Assembly: GCA_025786725.1 (NCBI GenBank)
Contig: JAHLTZ010000018.1
Coordinates: forward strand, 1 to 64,000
Origin: Syncephalis fuscata
Taxonomy: Eukaryota > Zoopagomycota > Zoopagomycetes > Zoopagales > Piptocephalidaceae
DNA: 64,000 bases
Direction of reading: 5' to 3'
The position numbers were made by a program, and so were the translations under genes. Shown here piece by piece: positions 44,487-53,796 of the stretch (position 1 is the stretch's first letter; each line of letters starts with the position of its first letter). Under the pieces are notes generated by a model. That model worked only from the letters and a program-made list of their open reading frames with translations, had not been told where the DNA came from and did not search any database.

Positions 44487-47400
44487 TCATTGACTTCCAG
44501 ATGTAGCCGTCATAATCGGCGCATAATATCGCTTTATGCGATTACCGGAAATTGTGCTTCGCATCCGCGTACCATCGAGCTCAGCCAACTCATATACTCC
44601 TTTGTTGGGTCTACCAACCACTATATATGGTCCCATCCATCTTGGAGTAAGTTTAGCATCCGTCTTACGTATGGGTCTATTATCTCGCAGTAGTACCATT
44701 TCTCCTATCTTAACAGATTCCTTCCTAACATTCTGCTTCTTGTCGTAATACATCTTATTATTCATCCTAGACTTATCTAACTTCACTCCTGCTTCCTCCC
44801 TATCCCATGCGGTTGATAATAATTGACTAGCTCGCATACTTAATAACTCCTCGGTCGTCATTTCTTTCTTCCACTGTAAGGTAAGCCAAGTCTCTTCATC
44901 TATGTCAAACGGCAACACACAATCTTGCCCGTATACCAGCTGATATGGGCTCCGCTGAGTTGTACGCTTAGTGGTAATTCTGTCGGCCCACAATACAGCG
45001 TGCAAATACTTAGGCCAGTTTGCGTAATCTTCTCCTACTATCTTTACCAGTCCGCCCATTAGTTCCTGATGTCCTCGTTCAATCATCCCATCTGTCAACA
45101 TTTCTTGTCCCATGTCAACACGACTAAGCGCATCAGCTACTACGTTCTTATCACCCGGAATATGACGTATTTCATAATTAAACAACGAAAGGTAAGCTAC
45201 CCATCGACTTGCTGCATCATTAGGTAAATCAGGCTTTCTCAGCATGCCGATGACAGGTCTAGCGTCTGTCTCAATGATAAATTTCACACCATGCACATAT
45301 TTCCTCACTTTCTTCACCATCTGATATAAACCAAATAATTCTCGTTTGACTTGTGCGTATCGTCTCTGCGCACCGTTAAATAAACAACTGTCATACCGCA
45401 CAGCATACTTCACTCCTTCTTCATCGCATTGTCCCAACACAGCGCCAGCACCAACAGGACTAGCATCTACTGTTAAGATAAGTGGTCGATTGTCGTCACC
45501 ATACACCGGCGGTCGTATGACTGGTCTTTCACTAATACTTCGTTTTAGCGCATCGAATGCTCGTTGTTGTTCACCTTTCCAGTGAAATACTACTTTCTTC
45601 TTCTGTAGATAATACAATGGCTCGGCGATCGTAGAGAAGTGAGGAATAAGCACTCGGTAGAATGCACAACAGGCCACAAATGCTCGTACTTGCTTCTTAT
45701 CGACTGGTGTTGGCCATTGCGTAATCTTAACCGTCTTATCCGGAGTTACAGTTCTTCCTAGTTGGGTACACTGGTAACCTAACACTTCCACCTCATCCAT
45801 ACCAAATCTGCATTTCTTTCCACTGACTGTTATTCCCGCCTTACTCAAAGCCTTTAACACTTTTACTACGTCAGCTACATGATCAAACACAAACGCTCTT
45901 ACTCCTGGCAATACAATACTTTCATTCTTCTCCACCGATCCTTTAACTATCCCGTCGTCCACGAATATGCCTACTGTATGCGGCATATACTCACTCAGTA
46001 TCTTATTTACGATCCGCTGAAACACTCCGACGCTATTACACCAACCCATCGGTAACCGTGTCATCCTCACCAGTCCAATCGGCGTCATCAATGAGAATAT
46101 ATCACGATCACGATTGTCGACAGGGATTTGATCGTAACCGGAATATAGATCAAACGTAGATATAATAGATCTACCTGACACGTCTTCAGTAAGTTCTTCT
46201 GACAGCGGCGGTGCATTGGCATTCTTGATACTAACAGAATTGGCTTGTTGTAGGTCTTGTATGAATCGTAACTTAGATCCATCTTTCTTAGCAATCACAA
46301 ACCAGCGATTACTATAAGCACCAGTACTTGGCTCAATAATTCCGCTATTCATCTTTTCCCGCAATAACTCTACTACTCTACTGAATGTCGCTCTTGGTAT
46401 CGGGATCGAAGCTTGCGTCCATGGCACATGCGGTACAGTTGGTATTCTTACAGGTGGTTCTATTTCCGCCTTAAGCTTACCCATCTCTTCGTCGTTGAAT
46501 GCAAAAACTTCGTCTACAGAGCGTAATTGCTCAATGAAGTACGCGGTCTCTTCTTCTGTTAATTGACCGTTTCCAATAATCATGTCCGCTATACGCTCGT
46601 CAGTCAATCTTGACTTGCTGCTCTCAGCTCGTTCTTCGTCTTCAGCTTCTTCTCCGTTTGGTACTGCCACGGCGATTGGTAACTTCTTCTTTCCGACCGG
46701 CTTGTATTTAGCGGCATAAACGGACGCAGTATTACCTGTTGTTACTGATTCACGCATGGTAATCGTACCTAACACTATTTCGTCCTCACTCTCTTCTTCT
46801 CGTAGCACCGTAACACTGTTCACATTCTTACGTTGGTCTTGCTGGCCTCTACCACTGGCTGATACCATTGTAGGAGCCGCAGGGAACTTAGCCGCGCTTC
46901 GGCCATCAGTTATGTGTACCCACGCTCTTCCGTCTTCTCGTTTGACCTCCCATAACGCTTCTTCTAACCAAGGCATTCCAACCAACGCATCGAACGGTGC
47001 TCCATCTACAACTATTAGGTGTGCGTTTATCGTTACTCCTCCAATGGTCACTGGTACGTTGATACACATGCCTCTAGACTTAGACGCTGTACCAGAAGCA
47101 TTACCCATCGACCATGCTCGCGCCGCATCCAATGGTAGACTACCAATCTGGTCATATAACTTGCCAGATATTACACTTATTTCAGCACCAGGATCGATTT
47201 GGATTTCTACCGGCTCTCCTGCCACTCGTCCCGTCACTTTAGCTGTTGGCCTAGCTACTATAGTGCCGTCTATCGTTGACAATCCGTCTACATACACCAC
47301 GGCTTGTTGTACCATTGTATCGATAGGCACCTTCTTACGACTGACCAACTCAGCCATCTTCTTTCTGGCAACAGACGATGTTGACAGGTAATCTTGTAGC

Positions 47401-48743
47401 GGCATCGTCACCTGCGCGCTACGTAGCAGCTTATCGACAGTGCCATCCACATCGGCTCCTTCCTCGATGACAGATCGGTATTGATGCGTGGCTGGTGGCC
47501 GCGCCTGCCTTTCCGTCATACTACCAGCTTCACGGGTTTCTACTGGCACCGCTTCCGACGCTTGACGAGTGCCTACACGTGCCCGTTTCATATTGACTTC
47601 GGCTATATGTTCTACATCCTCTACTACGATTTCTGGCTCTATAGTCGTTAACTGAACATCGCTTTCCCAAGTAAGGTCGTACTTGATCGGTCGCTCGGCA
47701 GTGATCATCCGTACGTTAGCCGTGTCGACCAGTAATTTGCGCATACCGCCTCGACCAGTATTCAACGGAACAAGCGAACCATTAGGGTATGTGACTTTAC
47801 CAGCGTCCAATGTAACCAATTTGTTTCGTAAATCATCAGTCACTAGTCCGCATTGACTTTTAACATGATCTGGCGAATCGCAATACAAGCACAGCAAATT
47901 CCTTCTGTCTCGCCCGTCCATTCGTCCTCTGTTGTCTTGCTGTTTTTCGACTAACAACACCAGTTGTCGGAACTGTTCTGATAAATCGTCTACCTTTCGT
48001 TCTATGGTGATATGATCCTGATTCTTCTTTCCAGATTCATCTGCTTTCTTGTTAATCCTCTCTTTGACTTTCTTCTCCTTCTTGATGATGGCGGCTTCTT
48101 CATCTGATTCGTTCTCATCCCTATCAATGTCGCTGTCTCTATCCGAATCTGTTATACCAAGGGCGATGTGCAACGCCTTGTCGTCTTCACATACGTTCAC
48201 CAGCGCGTCGCATAGTTGTTGATATGTATAGTTGTCTCGCGGCATCTTGGTAAAACACATTCTTAGATGAGTCTTATCGATAATCTTGCACAATCTTCGG
48301 ATTTTTTCACGCTCTGGCATGTCAATTACACATTTGCACAATAGATTATATTGATTTAGGAATAATACGGGCTGCGCATAATTGAAACCGCTTTTAAGTA
48401 GCGCGGATACTCGCTCTTCCGGTGACTTCTTAGTGGGCTTTCTACTATACGCCATCAACAGTTCTTTCTTCAACGCTTGCCAATCTCCACTCATTCCTTC
48501 TGGACTCGACGTTACGATGTGCGCAACATCTCCTCTGGTGTAGTTGAGTAAACACCGGATGGTTTCTTCATCTGACCACTCCATATATCTCGCATATTTA
48601 TCATATTGCGATAGGAATTCCTCGATACATCCTCCATTATAACGCTTGGGCGGCTTCACGGGGTAGGCGTGCACTCTAGAGCCCCCCGCATTGGGCTCCA
48701 GTTGTGGTAGTTGTTCGTTTCCACGATTTGTTGGAAGGCTCAT
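44487..48743 (-). CDS. Gag-Pol polyprotein lacking most of the integrase
   Basis: A single ORF of 1418 codons. Domains in order: Gag with helical capsid-like region; acidic/Lys linker; CCHC knuckle CLYCDSPDHVKSQC (about 47865-47905); retroviral-type aspartic protease with IDPGAEISVIS; reverse transcriptase with FDLYSGYDQIPV, RLPMGWCNS and the catalytic IFVDDG; RNase H with LTVDASPVGAGAVLG and IIETDARPV, ending DKNVVADALSRVDM. The chain then jumps directly to GMIERGHQELMG, the helix with the last catalytic Glu of integrase, and to the C-terminal chromatin-side region (KLTPRWMGPYIVV). The HHCC finger and the two catalytic Asp of integrase are gone, without loss of frame. The initiator Met lies 41 nt inside the LTR. 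Confidence 0.9.
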   Translation of the reverse strand: MSLPTNRGNEQLPQLEPNAGGSRVHAYPVKPPKRYNGGCIEEFLSQYDKYARYMEWSDEETIRCLLNYTRGDVAHIVTSSPEGMSGDWQALKKELLMAYSRKPTKKSPEERVSALLKSGFNYAQPVLFLNQYNLLCKCVIDMPEREKIRRLCKIIDKTHLRMCFTKMPRDNYTYQQLCDALVNVCEDDKALHIALGITDSDRDSDIDRDENESDEEAAIIKKEKKVKERINKKADESGKKNQDHITIERKVDDLSEQFRQLVLLVEKQQDNRGRMDGRDRRNLLCLYCDSPDHVKSQCGLVTDDLRNKLVTLDAGKVTYPNGSLVPLNTGRGGMRKLLVDTANVRMITAERPIKYDLTWESDVQLTTIEPEIVVEDVEHIAEVNMKRARVGTRQASEAVPVETREAGSMTERQARPPATHQYRSVIEEGADVDGTVDKLLRSAQVTMPLQDYLSTSSVARKKMAELVSRKKVPIDTMVQQAVVYVDGLSTIDGTIVARPTAKVTGRVAGEPVEIQIDPGAEISVISGKLYDQIGSLPLDAARAWSMGNASGTASKSRGMCINVPVTIGGVTINAHLIVVDGAPFDALVGMPWLEEALWEVKREDGRAWVHITDGRSAAKFPAAPTMVSASGRGQQDQRKNVNSVTVLREEESEDEIVLGTITMRESVTTGNTASVYAAKYKPVGKKKLPIAVAVPNGEEAEDEERAESSKSRLTDERIADMIIGNGQLTEEETAYFIEQLRSVDEVFAFNDEEMGKLKAEIEPPVRIPTVPHVPWTQASIPIPRATFSRVVELLREKMNSGIIEPSTGAYSNRWFVIAKKDGSKLRFIQDLQQANSVSIKNANAPPLSEELTEDVSGRSIISTFDLYSGYDQIPVDNRDRDIFSLMTPIGLVRMTRLPMGWCNSVGVFQRIVNKILSEYMPHTVGIFVDDGIVKGSVEKNESIVLPGVRAFVFDHVADVVKVLKALSKAGITVSGKKCRFGMDEVEVLGYQCTQLGRTVTPDKTVKITQWPTPVDKKQVRAFVACCAFYRVLIPHFSTIAEPLYYLQKKKVVFHWKGEQQRAFDALKRSISERPVIRPPVYGDDNRPLILTVDASPVGAGAVLGQCDEEGVKYAVRYDSCLFNGAQRRYAQVKRELFGLYQMVKKVRKYVHGVKFIIETDARPVIGMLRKPDLPNDAASRWVAYLSLFNYEIRHIPGDKNVVADALSRVDMGQEMLTDGMIERGHQELMGGLVKIVGEDYANWPKYLHAVLWADRITTKRTTQRSPYQLVYGQDCVLPFDIDEETWLTLQWKKEMTTEELLSMRASQLLSTAWDREEAGVKLDKSRMNNKMYYDKKQNVRKESVKIGEMVLLRDNRPIRKTDAKLTPRWMGPYIVVGRPNKGVYELAELDGTRMRSTISGNRIKRYYAPIMTATSGSQ
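48684..48700 (-). other. Primer-binding site of gypsy element
   Basis: TGGAGCCCAATGCGGGG on the minus strand, two bases after the 5' LTR, complementary to a tRNA 3' end finishing in CCA. The Gag reading frame runs through it. Confidence 0.65.
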
Positions 48744-49039
48744 CCTGAAAAGGATTTAAGTGTACGCTTAAAATGATAACTACGATAGTAATTGACACGA
48801 CACCTCAACTCTGAGATGTATATGACCACACGAATAAACTCCACAAGTACTCGGACTTGCTTTAAGATAAACGACTAAATATAACTCAAACGTGAACTAC
48901 TCTTCTTTTTATTTAATTTTACGCGCAATATTCATCTCATTTATATTAAAAGCGCGCCATGCATAGCGTGGCAAGGCCGAGCTATGTGTTCATCAGCTAA
49001 AAATAGTAAGATTGGCAACAGCACATTTCCTTCACCACA
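48703..49039 (-). repeat. 5' LTR of gypsy element
   Basis: 337 bp, direct copy of 44124-44460. Contains the start codon of the Gag-Pol ORF near its end. Confidence 0.88.
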
Positions 49040-49043
49040 ATAG

Positions 49044-49457
49044 CATTATAATGAGTGAGATAAAACCAAAAAGGAGATGGTAAAAATAAGCAGCATTTGT
49101 AATGATTTGCTCAATGCATACTGTCTACAATGTGATTGTATAGTTGCACCAAGAGATGATACATTTCATTATTCATAGTAGTAGCAATTCAAGTGCTATT
49201 TAATATAATTAATATAGAATATTACGCAGTGTATCTTGCTATAGCGACATATCCAACAATACTGTAGCTCATTATAGTAGTGTTTATGTTTATGTGCAAA
49301 TACTATAATAATGACACTGTACAATATAATAATGCTTAATAATGAAGGTTTATTAAACAATTGCAATAGTCGTTAATAAACGGATTGCATTGTTTATAAA
49401 CAGCTTCCGCTGGCTAATGTTTAATAAGCTATCCCAATAGTGGTTTTTGTTGATTGA
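49044..49457. other. Spacer downstream of the gypsy element
   Basis: AT-rich. From about 49320 it belongs to the tandemly duplicated unit that contains the first small secreted gene. Confidence 0.5.
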
Positions 49458-49646
49458 CTAATAACGGTAGCCCCAACGACCGGTACCGTCGCCGTTGTCC
49501 TTGCACTGGTAAACACCCACAGGCTTAGCGCCAACAACACATGGCGAACCGTTGGTGGGTGGCTTGGTAAATCCTGGTACGGCTTCAACTGAGACGACGG
49601 CAACCAAAAGGGCAGCGGTGGCAATGATTACACTGGTGAACTTCAT
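49458..49646 (-). CDS. Small secreted peptide A (two cysteines)
   Basis: 62 residues, single exon. MKFTSVIIATAALLVAVVSV is a strong signal peptide with likely cleavage after VEA. The mature peptide is about 40 residues with two Cys (SPCVVG and VYQCKDNG) and ends GTGRWGYRY. TATAAATA lies 121 bp upstream (49767-49774). The paralogue 1.6 kb away shares signal peptide, Cys spacing and the W-G-aromatic-basic-Y end. I know no named family. Likely extracellular; role unknown. Confidence 0.75.
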   Translation of the reverse strand: MKFTSVIIATAALLVAVVSVEAVPGFTKPPTNGSPCVVGAKPVGVYQCKDNGDGTGRWGYRY

Positions 49647-49766
49647 GTTGATTAGTTGGTAGTAGATTGAGTAGTGTATGTTGGATACAATTAGATTAAG
49701 ATAGCGAGTCAAACTAGATACTTGTGTGTGTGTGATGAGTTAATTGACATGCATATCAGCTTGGAT

Positions 49767-49774
49767 ATTTATAC
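49767..49774 (-). promoter_or_regulatory. TATA box of peptide A gene
   Basis: TATAAATA, conserved in sequence and position with the second copy. Confidence 0.5.
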
Positions 49775-51032
49775 TATAATTTGTCAAGGAAATCCACCAT
49801 AACTATACATTCATTGAATAATACGACGCCATTCATACTAATGATGGCAAATACTTGATTTAGAAAGTAGCCTTGGCTTATTGAGAAAATATCACTTGAT
49901 TATAGATTTAGTCAGATTCAAGTATTATACAATAGAATACTTGCTTGCTAAATTCGCGTAAGACGTGGGAACCAGTGTGATACGGCAAAACATTTAAAAT
50001 CATGACTGCTTTGTTCATGTAAATTAGCAGTAATACGTTTACTACTAGTATTGATTACTGTAATGTCGGGCTGCTGTATATTGATATAGTATCAAGCGCA
50101 ATTAATCAAATGATTAAATCAAATGGCCTCGCTCGATTACAAATTAAATACTAGTACACGTACACAGTTCTTCATACAAAAACCTTATGATAAATTCTGG
50201 CATTTATACTTGTTTTAATTGCACTATTAGGCAGGCGTATTACCTAAATTGCCTACATTTAGTTTAAATTCCGATATTCTAAAAATAATATTACATTTGT
50301 GGAGAGCAAATCGCACATGTTAGCTACGGCATAAGAAATACCCTATTGGCTAAGCTAATGTCATGCCAAAATAATAATATCAGTCGACTTAATATGGCAC
50401 AATATGACGTCAAATACAAGCTTATCCAAGGATTAGCTAAAAATAACCACTGGCATATACAGTATTAGCGGTAAACCTATGAATAACAAGCATTTAAATG
50501 CAAAGTTCTTTCATTCTATTTTTAAATTTTATATGGGAGGCTAAACAAAGCAATAATAAAACCATCAATTAGTATAGGTCTAAAAATTAATAAAACAATA
50601 TACCGCCTAATAAATATTTAAATAAAATTTGCTTGTAAACTAGCAAGACTAAGCGCATTTAACTCTGTATTTGGTTTATACAGTAAAGCGAAGTTTTAAT
50701 ATTAAATATTGTGGCTTTATTTCAAAAAAACAACCTAAATTATTGCTAATTTTACTGTTATTATGTCTACTTGATCCTTATGTTTTAATAGCTATAAAAT
50801 ATATATTATTTTTATAAAAGACTTAGTCATTATTCATATTATTATAATGTTATTTGATTAACATGCTGCTCCGTATCAACTAATCATTAGACTAGCACAT
50901 ATTACTATAACATGTTTGAGCATTGTATATATATAATAAATAGTTTATTATAAACAATTACAGCAATAGCTGTTAATAAGTAGTTTGCATATAGCCGTAT
51001 AAACTATTGCTATATCAGTGTTCGCTGGCTAT

Positions 51033-51221
51033 TTAGTATTTCCAGCCCCAAGTACCAACAGCATCGTTGCCTTCCATACATACGCGGCCGTCCGGGTTTA
51101 CGGAACCAATGATACATGAACTAACGGTGATAGGTGGTCTGGTGGTTATTGGAGCAGCCTTGACCGAGACGACAGCGACCAAGAGAGCGGTAGCAGCAAT
51201 AATGACAGTGGTAAACTTCAT
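51033..51221 (-). CDS. Small secreted peptide B (two cysteines)
   Basis: 62 residues, paralogue of peptide A in tandem. The signal peptide MKFTTVIIAATALLVAVVSV is almost unchanged. The mature part keeps the two Cys (SSCIIG and RVCMEGND) and the end GTWGWKY but differs at most other positions. That is faster change in the mature part than in the signal or promoter, as in secreted proteins under diversifying pressure. TATA box at 51329-51336. Confidence 0.75.
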   Translation of the reverse strand: MKFTTVIIAATALLVAVVSVKAAPITTRPPITVSSCIIGSVNPDGRVCMEGNDAVGTWGWKY

Positions 51222-51328
51222 GCTGAATAGATTGAGTGGTGCGTGTTGGATACAATTTGATTAAGATAGTGAGTCAGACTAGATACTTGTGTGTGTGATG
51301 AGTTAATCGACATACATATCAGACTGGA

Positions 51329-51336
51329 TATTTATA
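51329..51336 (-). promoter_or_regulatory. TATA box of peptide B gene
   Basis: TATAAATA about 108 bp before the start codon, in a promoter block conserved with peptide A. Confidence 0.5.
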
Positions 51337-52557
51337 CTGTAGTCCGTCAATAAATTTAGCTGTAGCTATGCAGCTATCGGCCAATACAACAATGTCCATG
51401 CTAATACTGATGATTACTTAATTTAGAAAGCAACCTTGATTTGATGAGAAAATACCACTTGGGTATCGATTAGTCAAGCCAGATATTGGACGATAAAATC
51501 TATGCTACCGAATTTGTGTAAAACATGGGAACCAGTATACTACGATTAAATATGTAAAATCAGTAATAATATACATTTACTACTAGTACTAATTGCTGCG
51601 ACATCAGATTGCTGTATACGAATACAGTATTAGATGCAGCTGGTTTGATGATGAAATCAAATGGTGCCATTCGAATGCAGACTAAGCACTGTATGTTTGT
51701 ACAAGGTTCCCATGAAAAATCTGGGTACACATGTCGGTGTGTGAGTTTGTAATAGTTGCTTTGCTAAACAGGAGCACTACATAATCGTTTAAATTTGGTT
51801 CAAATTCCGATGTTTTAGCAAATTCACAGGTCAAATAGCATATGCCAAATACAGAATAATGGCGGTTTTATTGGTCTAATTGGCTCTATGTAGGAGCATT
51901 GCTATCAGCTGACTTAATATGGCACACTATGACATCAAATACAAAACTATCCAAGGATTAGCTAAAAGTAATCACGGGCATATACAGTATCAGTGGTAAA
52001 TTCACGAATGCCAAGAATTCATGTACAAATCTATGTCATTCCATTTTTGAATTCTATATTAGAAGCTAATACAAAGCAATAGTAAAATTGACAATTAAAG
52101 CAAATTCAATAGTGTGCTTGCATAAACAGTAGCACGGTATACAGCTAATAGTAGCACAAGTTGCTAATACTTAACTATTGCATTTATTACCTTTACATAA
52201 CAATAATTTAGTAAACTGAATTTAAATTTATCTTAGACAACAATAATGTATATTTGCTTAAATTTAACAAAAGCCAAATCGATTAAAAAGCGTTTAATTA
52301 CCAAATCATCAAAAATGTAATCGAAACTGAACAAGTGCCATACAACTGTACATTATAACCAGAAGATCGGCGTCGTTAATAATAGTAAATAAAAAGTTAA
52401 AAATAAGTAGAGAAGGTCACGCAGCAAATAGCAATTTTGTGCGATAAAAAACATAAGTATGAAATGGAAGCTTATTGAATTTTCGTAAGTAGAATAATAT
52501 ACTGATGCCCACCTACGTGCCGTAGTAACACAGATCAATGATATTGTAAAAATAGCA

Positions 52558-53796
52558 TTAAGAAGAACTGAACTGTTGTCTTAATATCAACAAATCGTCG
52601 CCTACTTTACGCACTACCACCGTGTTAACCCAGTCAGCATTGCGTTTAAGCGCCGTGACTACTGCAGCCACAAATGCCGCTACAATAGGCAATAGACTAT
52701 CATGTACACGATCATACACGGGACGGAAAATGGCTCCTTCGCGCAGTAAAATTGCTTGCAGCATACGGTCGAACTCACGTGGAATAACCTCATGTACATA
52801 TCGGGTCAATGCCTCTGTGATAAGATTGACTTTTTCAGTGACCAGCGCTTCAACACGAGCTTGTACTGCATCTAAATGAGCGCCAATAACATGTACATCG
52901 TCGCGTAGCAAATCGGTACGCTCCAGCACGTCCCGTACATCACGATCTACCGTAGAAACGACCAGATAGCGTGCGTGAGTATATTTTTCTTGCACATGAC
53001 GTACAAGTCGTCCATGAATAATAGCATCAACACGAGAGCGAAGGGCTCTAGCAATCATAGAGTCAGATGCCACCGCCGGAAGTCGAACAAGCTGCATAGC
53101 CGCACCGCCAATTCGCGACTCTTCAAACATCTGTGGCAAATCAAGGGTAATCGAGTCGAGTGCTCGATGAACTGCACATGTAACCTGCCAAAAGACATGG
53201 TCAGCAATTGGCGCATCTTCAGCTGGTTTGGGCGGCATAGACCGTGGAATAACACCATAATCATCCTCATCTTCGTCGTATTCATCATCTTCCTCGCCTA
53301 ATGCATATACGCTACTATTAGCCTTGTTTGTTCGTTCGTTATTTCTTTTACTATTCAACTTACTGCCTGAAAAGCCGGCTGCTTCCGCATCCAATGCATC
53401 GCCATACTCGTCTACCGTAGTTACCAGTGCCTGTGTTGCTTCCTCGGTCAAGGCGGCCAATGCACCACCGATAGGATCAACGTTCAATAGCATACGGTCA
53501 TCTTCATCGCAGCTCATTGCATAAGGATCGAGACAAGCCAGACTCTCGCAGTCACTCATGCACGAGCTGGCCGTATCGGTACATATAGTATTACCGAGAG
53601 CGGCCCTAGCCAATTCGTCGCTAAGACTTTGAGCAGAGCGCCGTTCATCGTTTTTTGGCAGTATACTTTTAGCTGTATTTTGGCGCGATAGCCGTTCGCG
53701 TTCAACTTTAAGCTCAGCCAGCTTTTGAAAAAGGAGCGAAGGAGTTAACGGCTCATTTTGTTCGGTGCTAATAGGTATAGGTGCGTAAGGGTCCAT
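52558..53796 (-). CDS. Uncharacterised 412-residue acidic/helical protein
   Basis: Single-exon ORF. MDPYAPIP at 53796 is preferred over the Met 36 codons upstream. The N-terminal half is hydrophilic with a Cys/Asp-rich patch (SSCMSDCESLACLDPY), a predicted helix (LLFQKLAELKVERERL) and a strongly acidic stretch (EEDDEYDEDEDDYG). The C-terminal half from about 215 is helical (DHVFWQVTCAVHRALDSI, ERTDLLRDDVHVIGAHLDAV, VEALVTEKVNLITEALTRYV) and ends with a hydrophobic helix (LLPIVAAFVAAVVTAL) before a basic stretch. That helix could be amphipathic or membrane-contacting. No family recognised. The long open frame and biased composition support a real gene. Confidence 0.65.
   Translation of the reverse strand: MDPYAPIPISTEQNEPLTPSLLFQKLAELKVERERLSRQNTAKSILPKNDERRSAQSLSDELARAALGNTICTDTASSCMSDCESLACLDPYAMSCDEDDRMLLNVDPIGGALAALTEEATQALVTTVDEYGDALDAEAAGFSGSKLNSKRNNERTNKANSSVYALGEEDDEYDEDEDDYGVIPRSMPPKPAEDAPIADHVFWQVTCAVHRALDSITLDLPQMFEESRIGGAAMQLVRLPAVASDSMIARALRSRVDAIIHGRLVRHVQEKYTHARYLVVSTVDRDVRDVLERTDLLRDDVHVIGAHLDAVQARVEALVTEKVNLITEALTRYVHEVIPREFDRMLQAILLREGAIFRPVYDRVHDSLLPIVAAFVAAVVTALKRNADWVNTVVVRKVGDDLLILRQQFSSS

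Larger units (their letters stand above)
44124..49039 (-). mobile_element. Ty3/gypsy-type LTR retrotransposon, integrase-deleted
   Basis: Two direct repeats of 337 bp (44124-44460 and 48703-49039) start TGTGGT and end in CA; I count three substitutions between them. ATAG flanks both ends (AATAG if the LTR is taken one base shorter). One minus-strand frame encodes Gag-Pol. The 5' LTR in the element's orientation is 48703-49039. Two bases inside it lies TGGAGCCCAATGCGGGG (48684-48700), a tRNA primer-binding site. A clear polypurine tract next to the 3' LTR is not obvious. The near-identical LTRs imply recent insertion. The element lies about 400 bp downstream of SNW1. Confidence 0.92.
49320..52090. 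repeat. Tandem duplication of about 1.5 kb carrying two secreted-peptide genes
   Basis: The segment 49320-50560 is repeated, diverged, at about 50900-52090. Beyond the genes, matching blocks include ACTTAATATGGCACA with the following ATCCAAGGATTAGCTAAAA and GGCATATACAGTAT (50388-50475 against 51910-51990), and the promoters (GTGTGTGATGAGTTAAT, GGATATTTATACT). The order of blocks is the same, so this is one tandem duplication, clearly older than the inverted repeat. The non-coding parts 49775-51032 and 51337-52557 hold no other recognisable gene. Confidence 0.8.

Noticed and set aside
46756-47391. 211-codon + strand ORF
   Set aside because: Antisense of the gypsy Gag-Pol frame.
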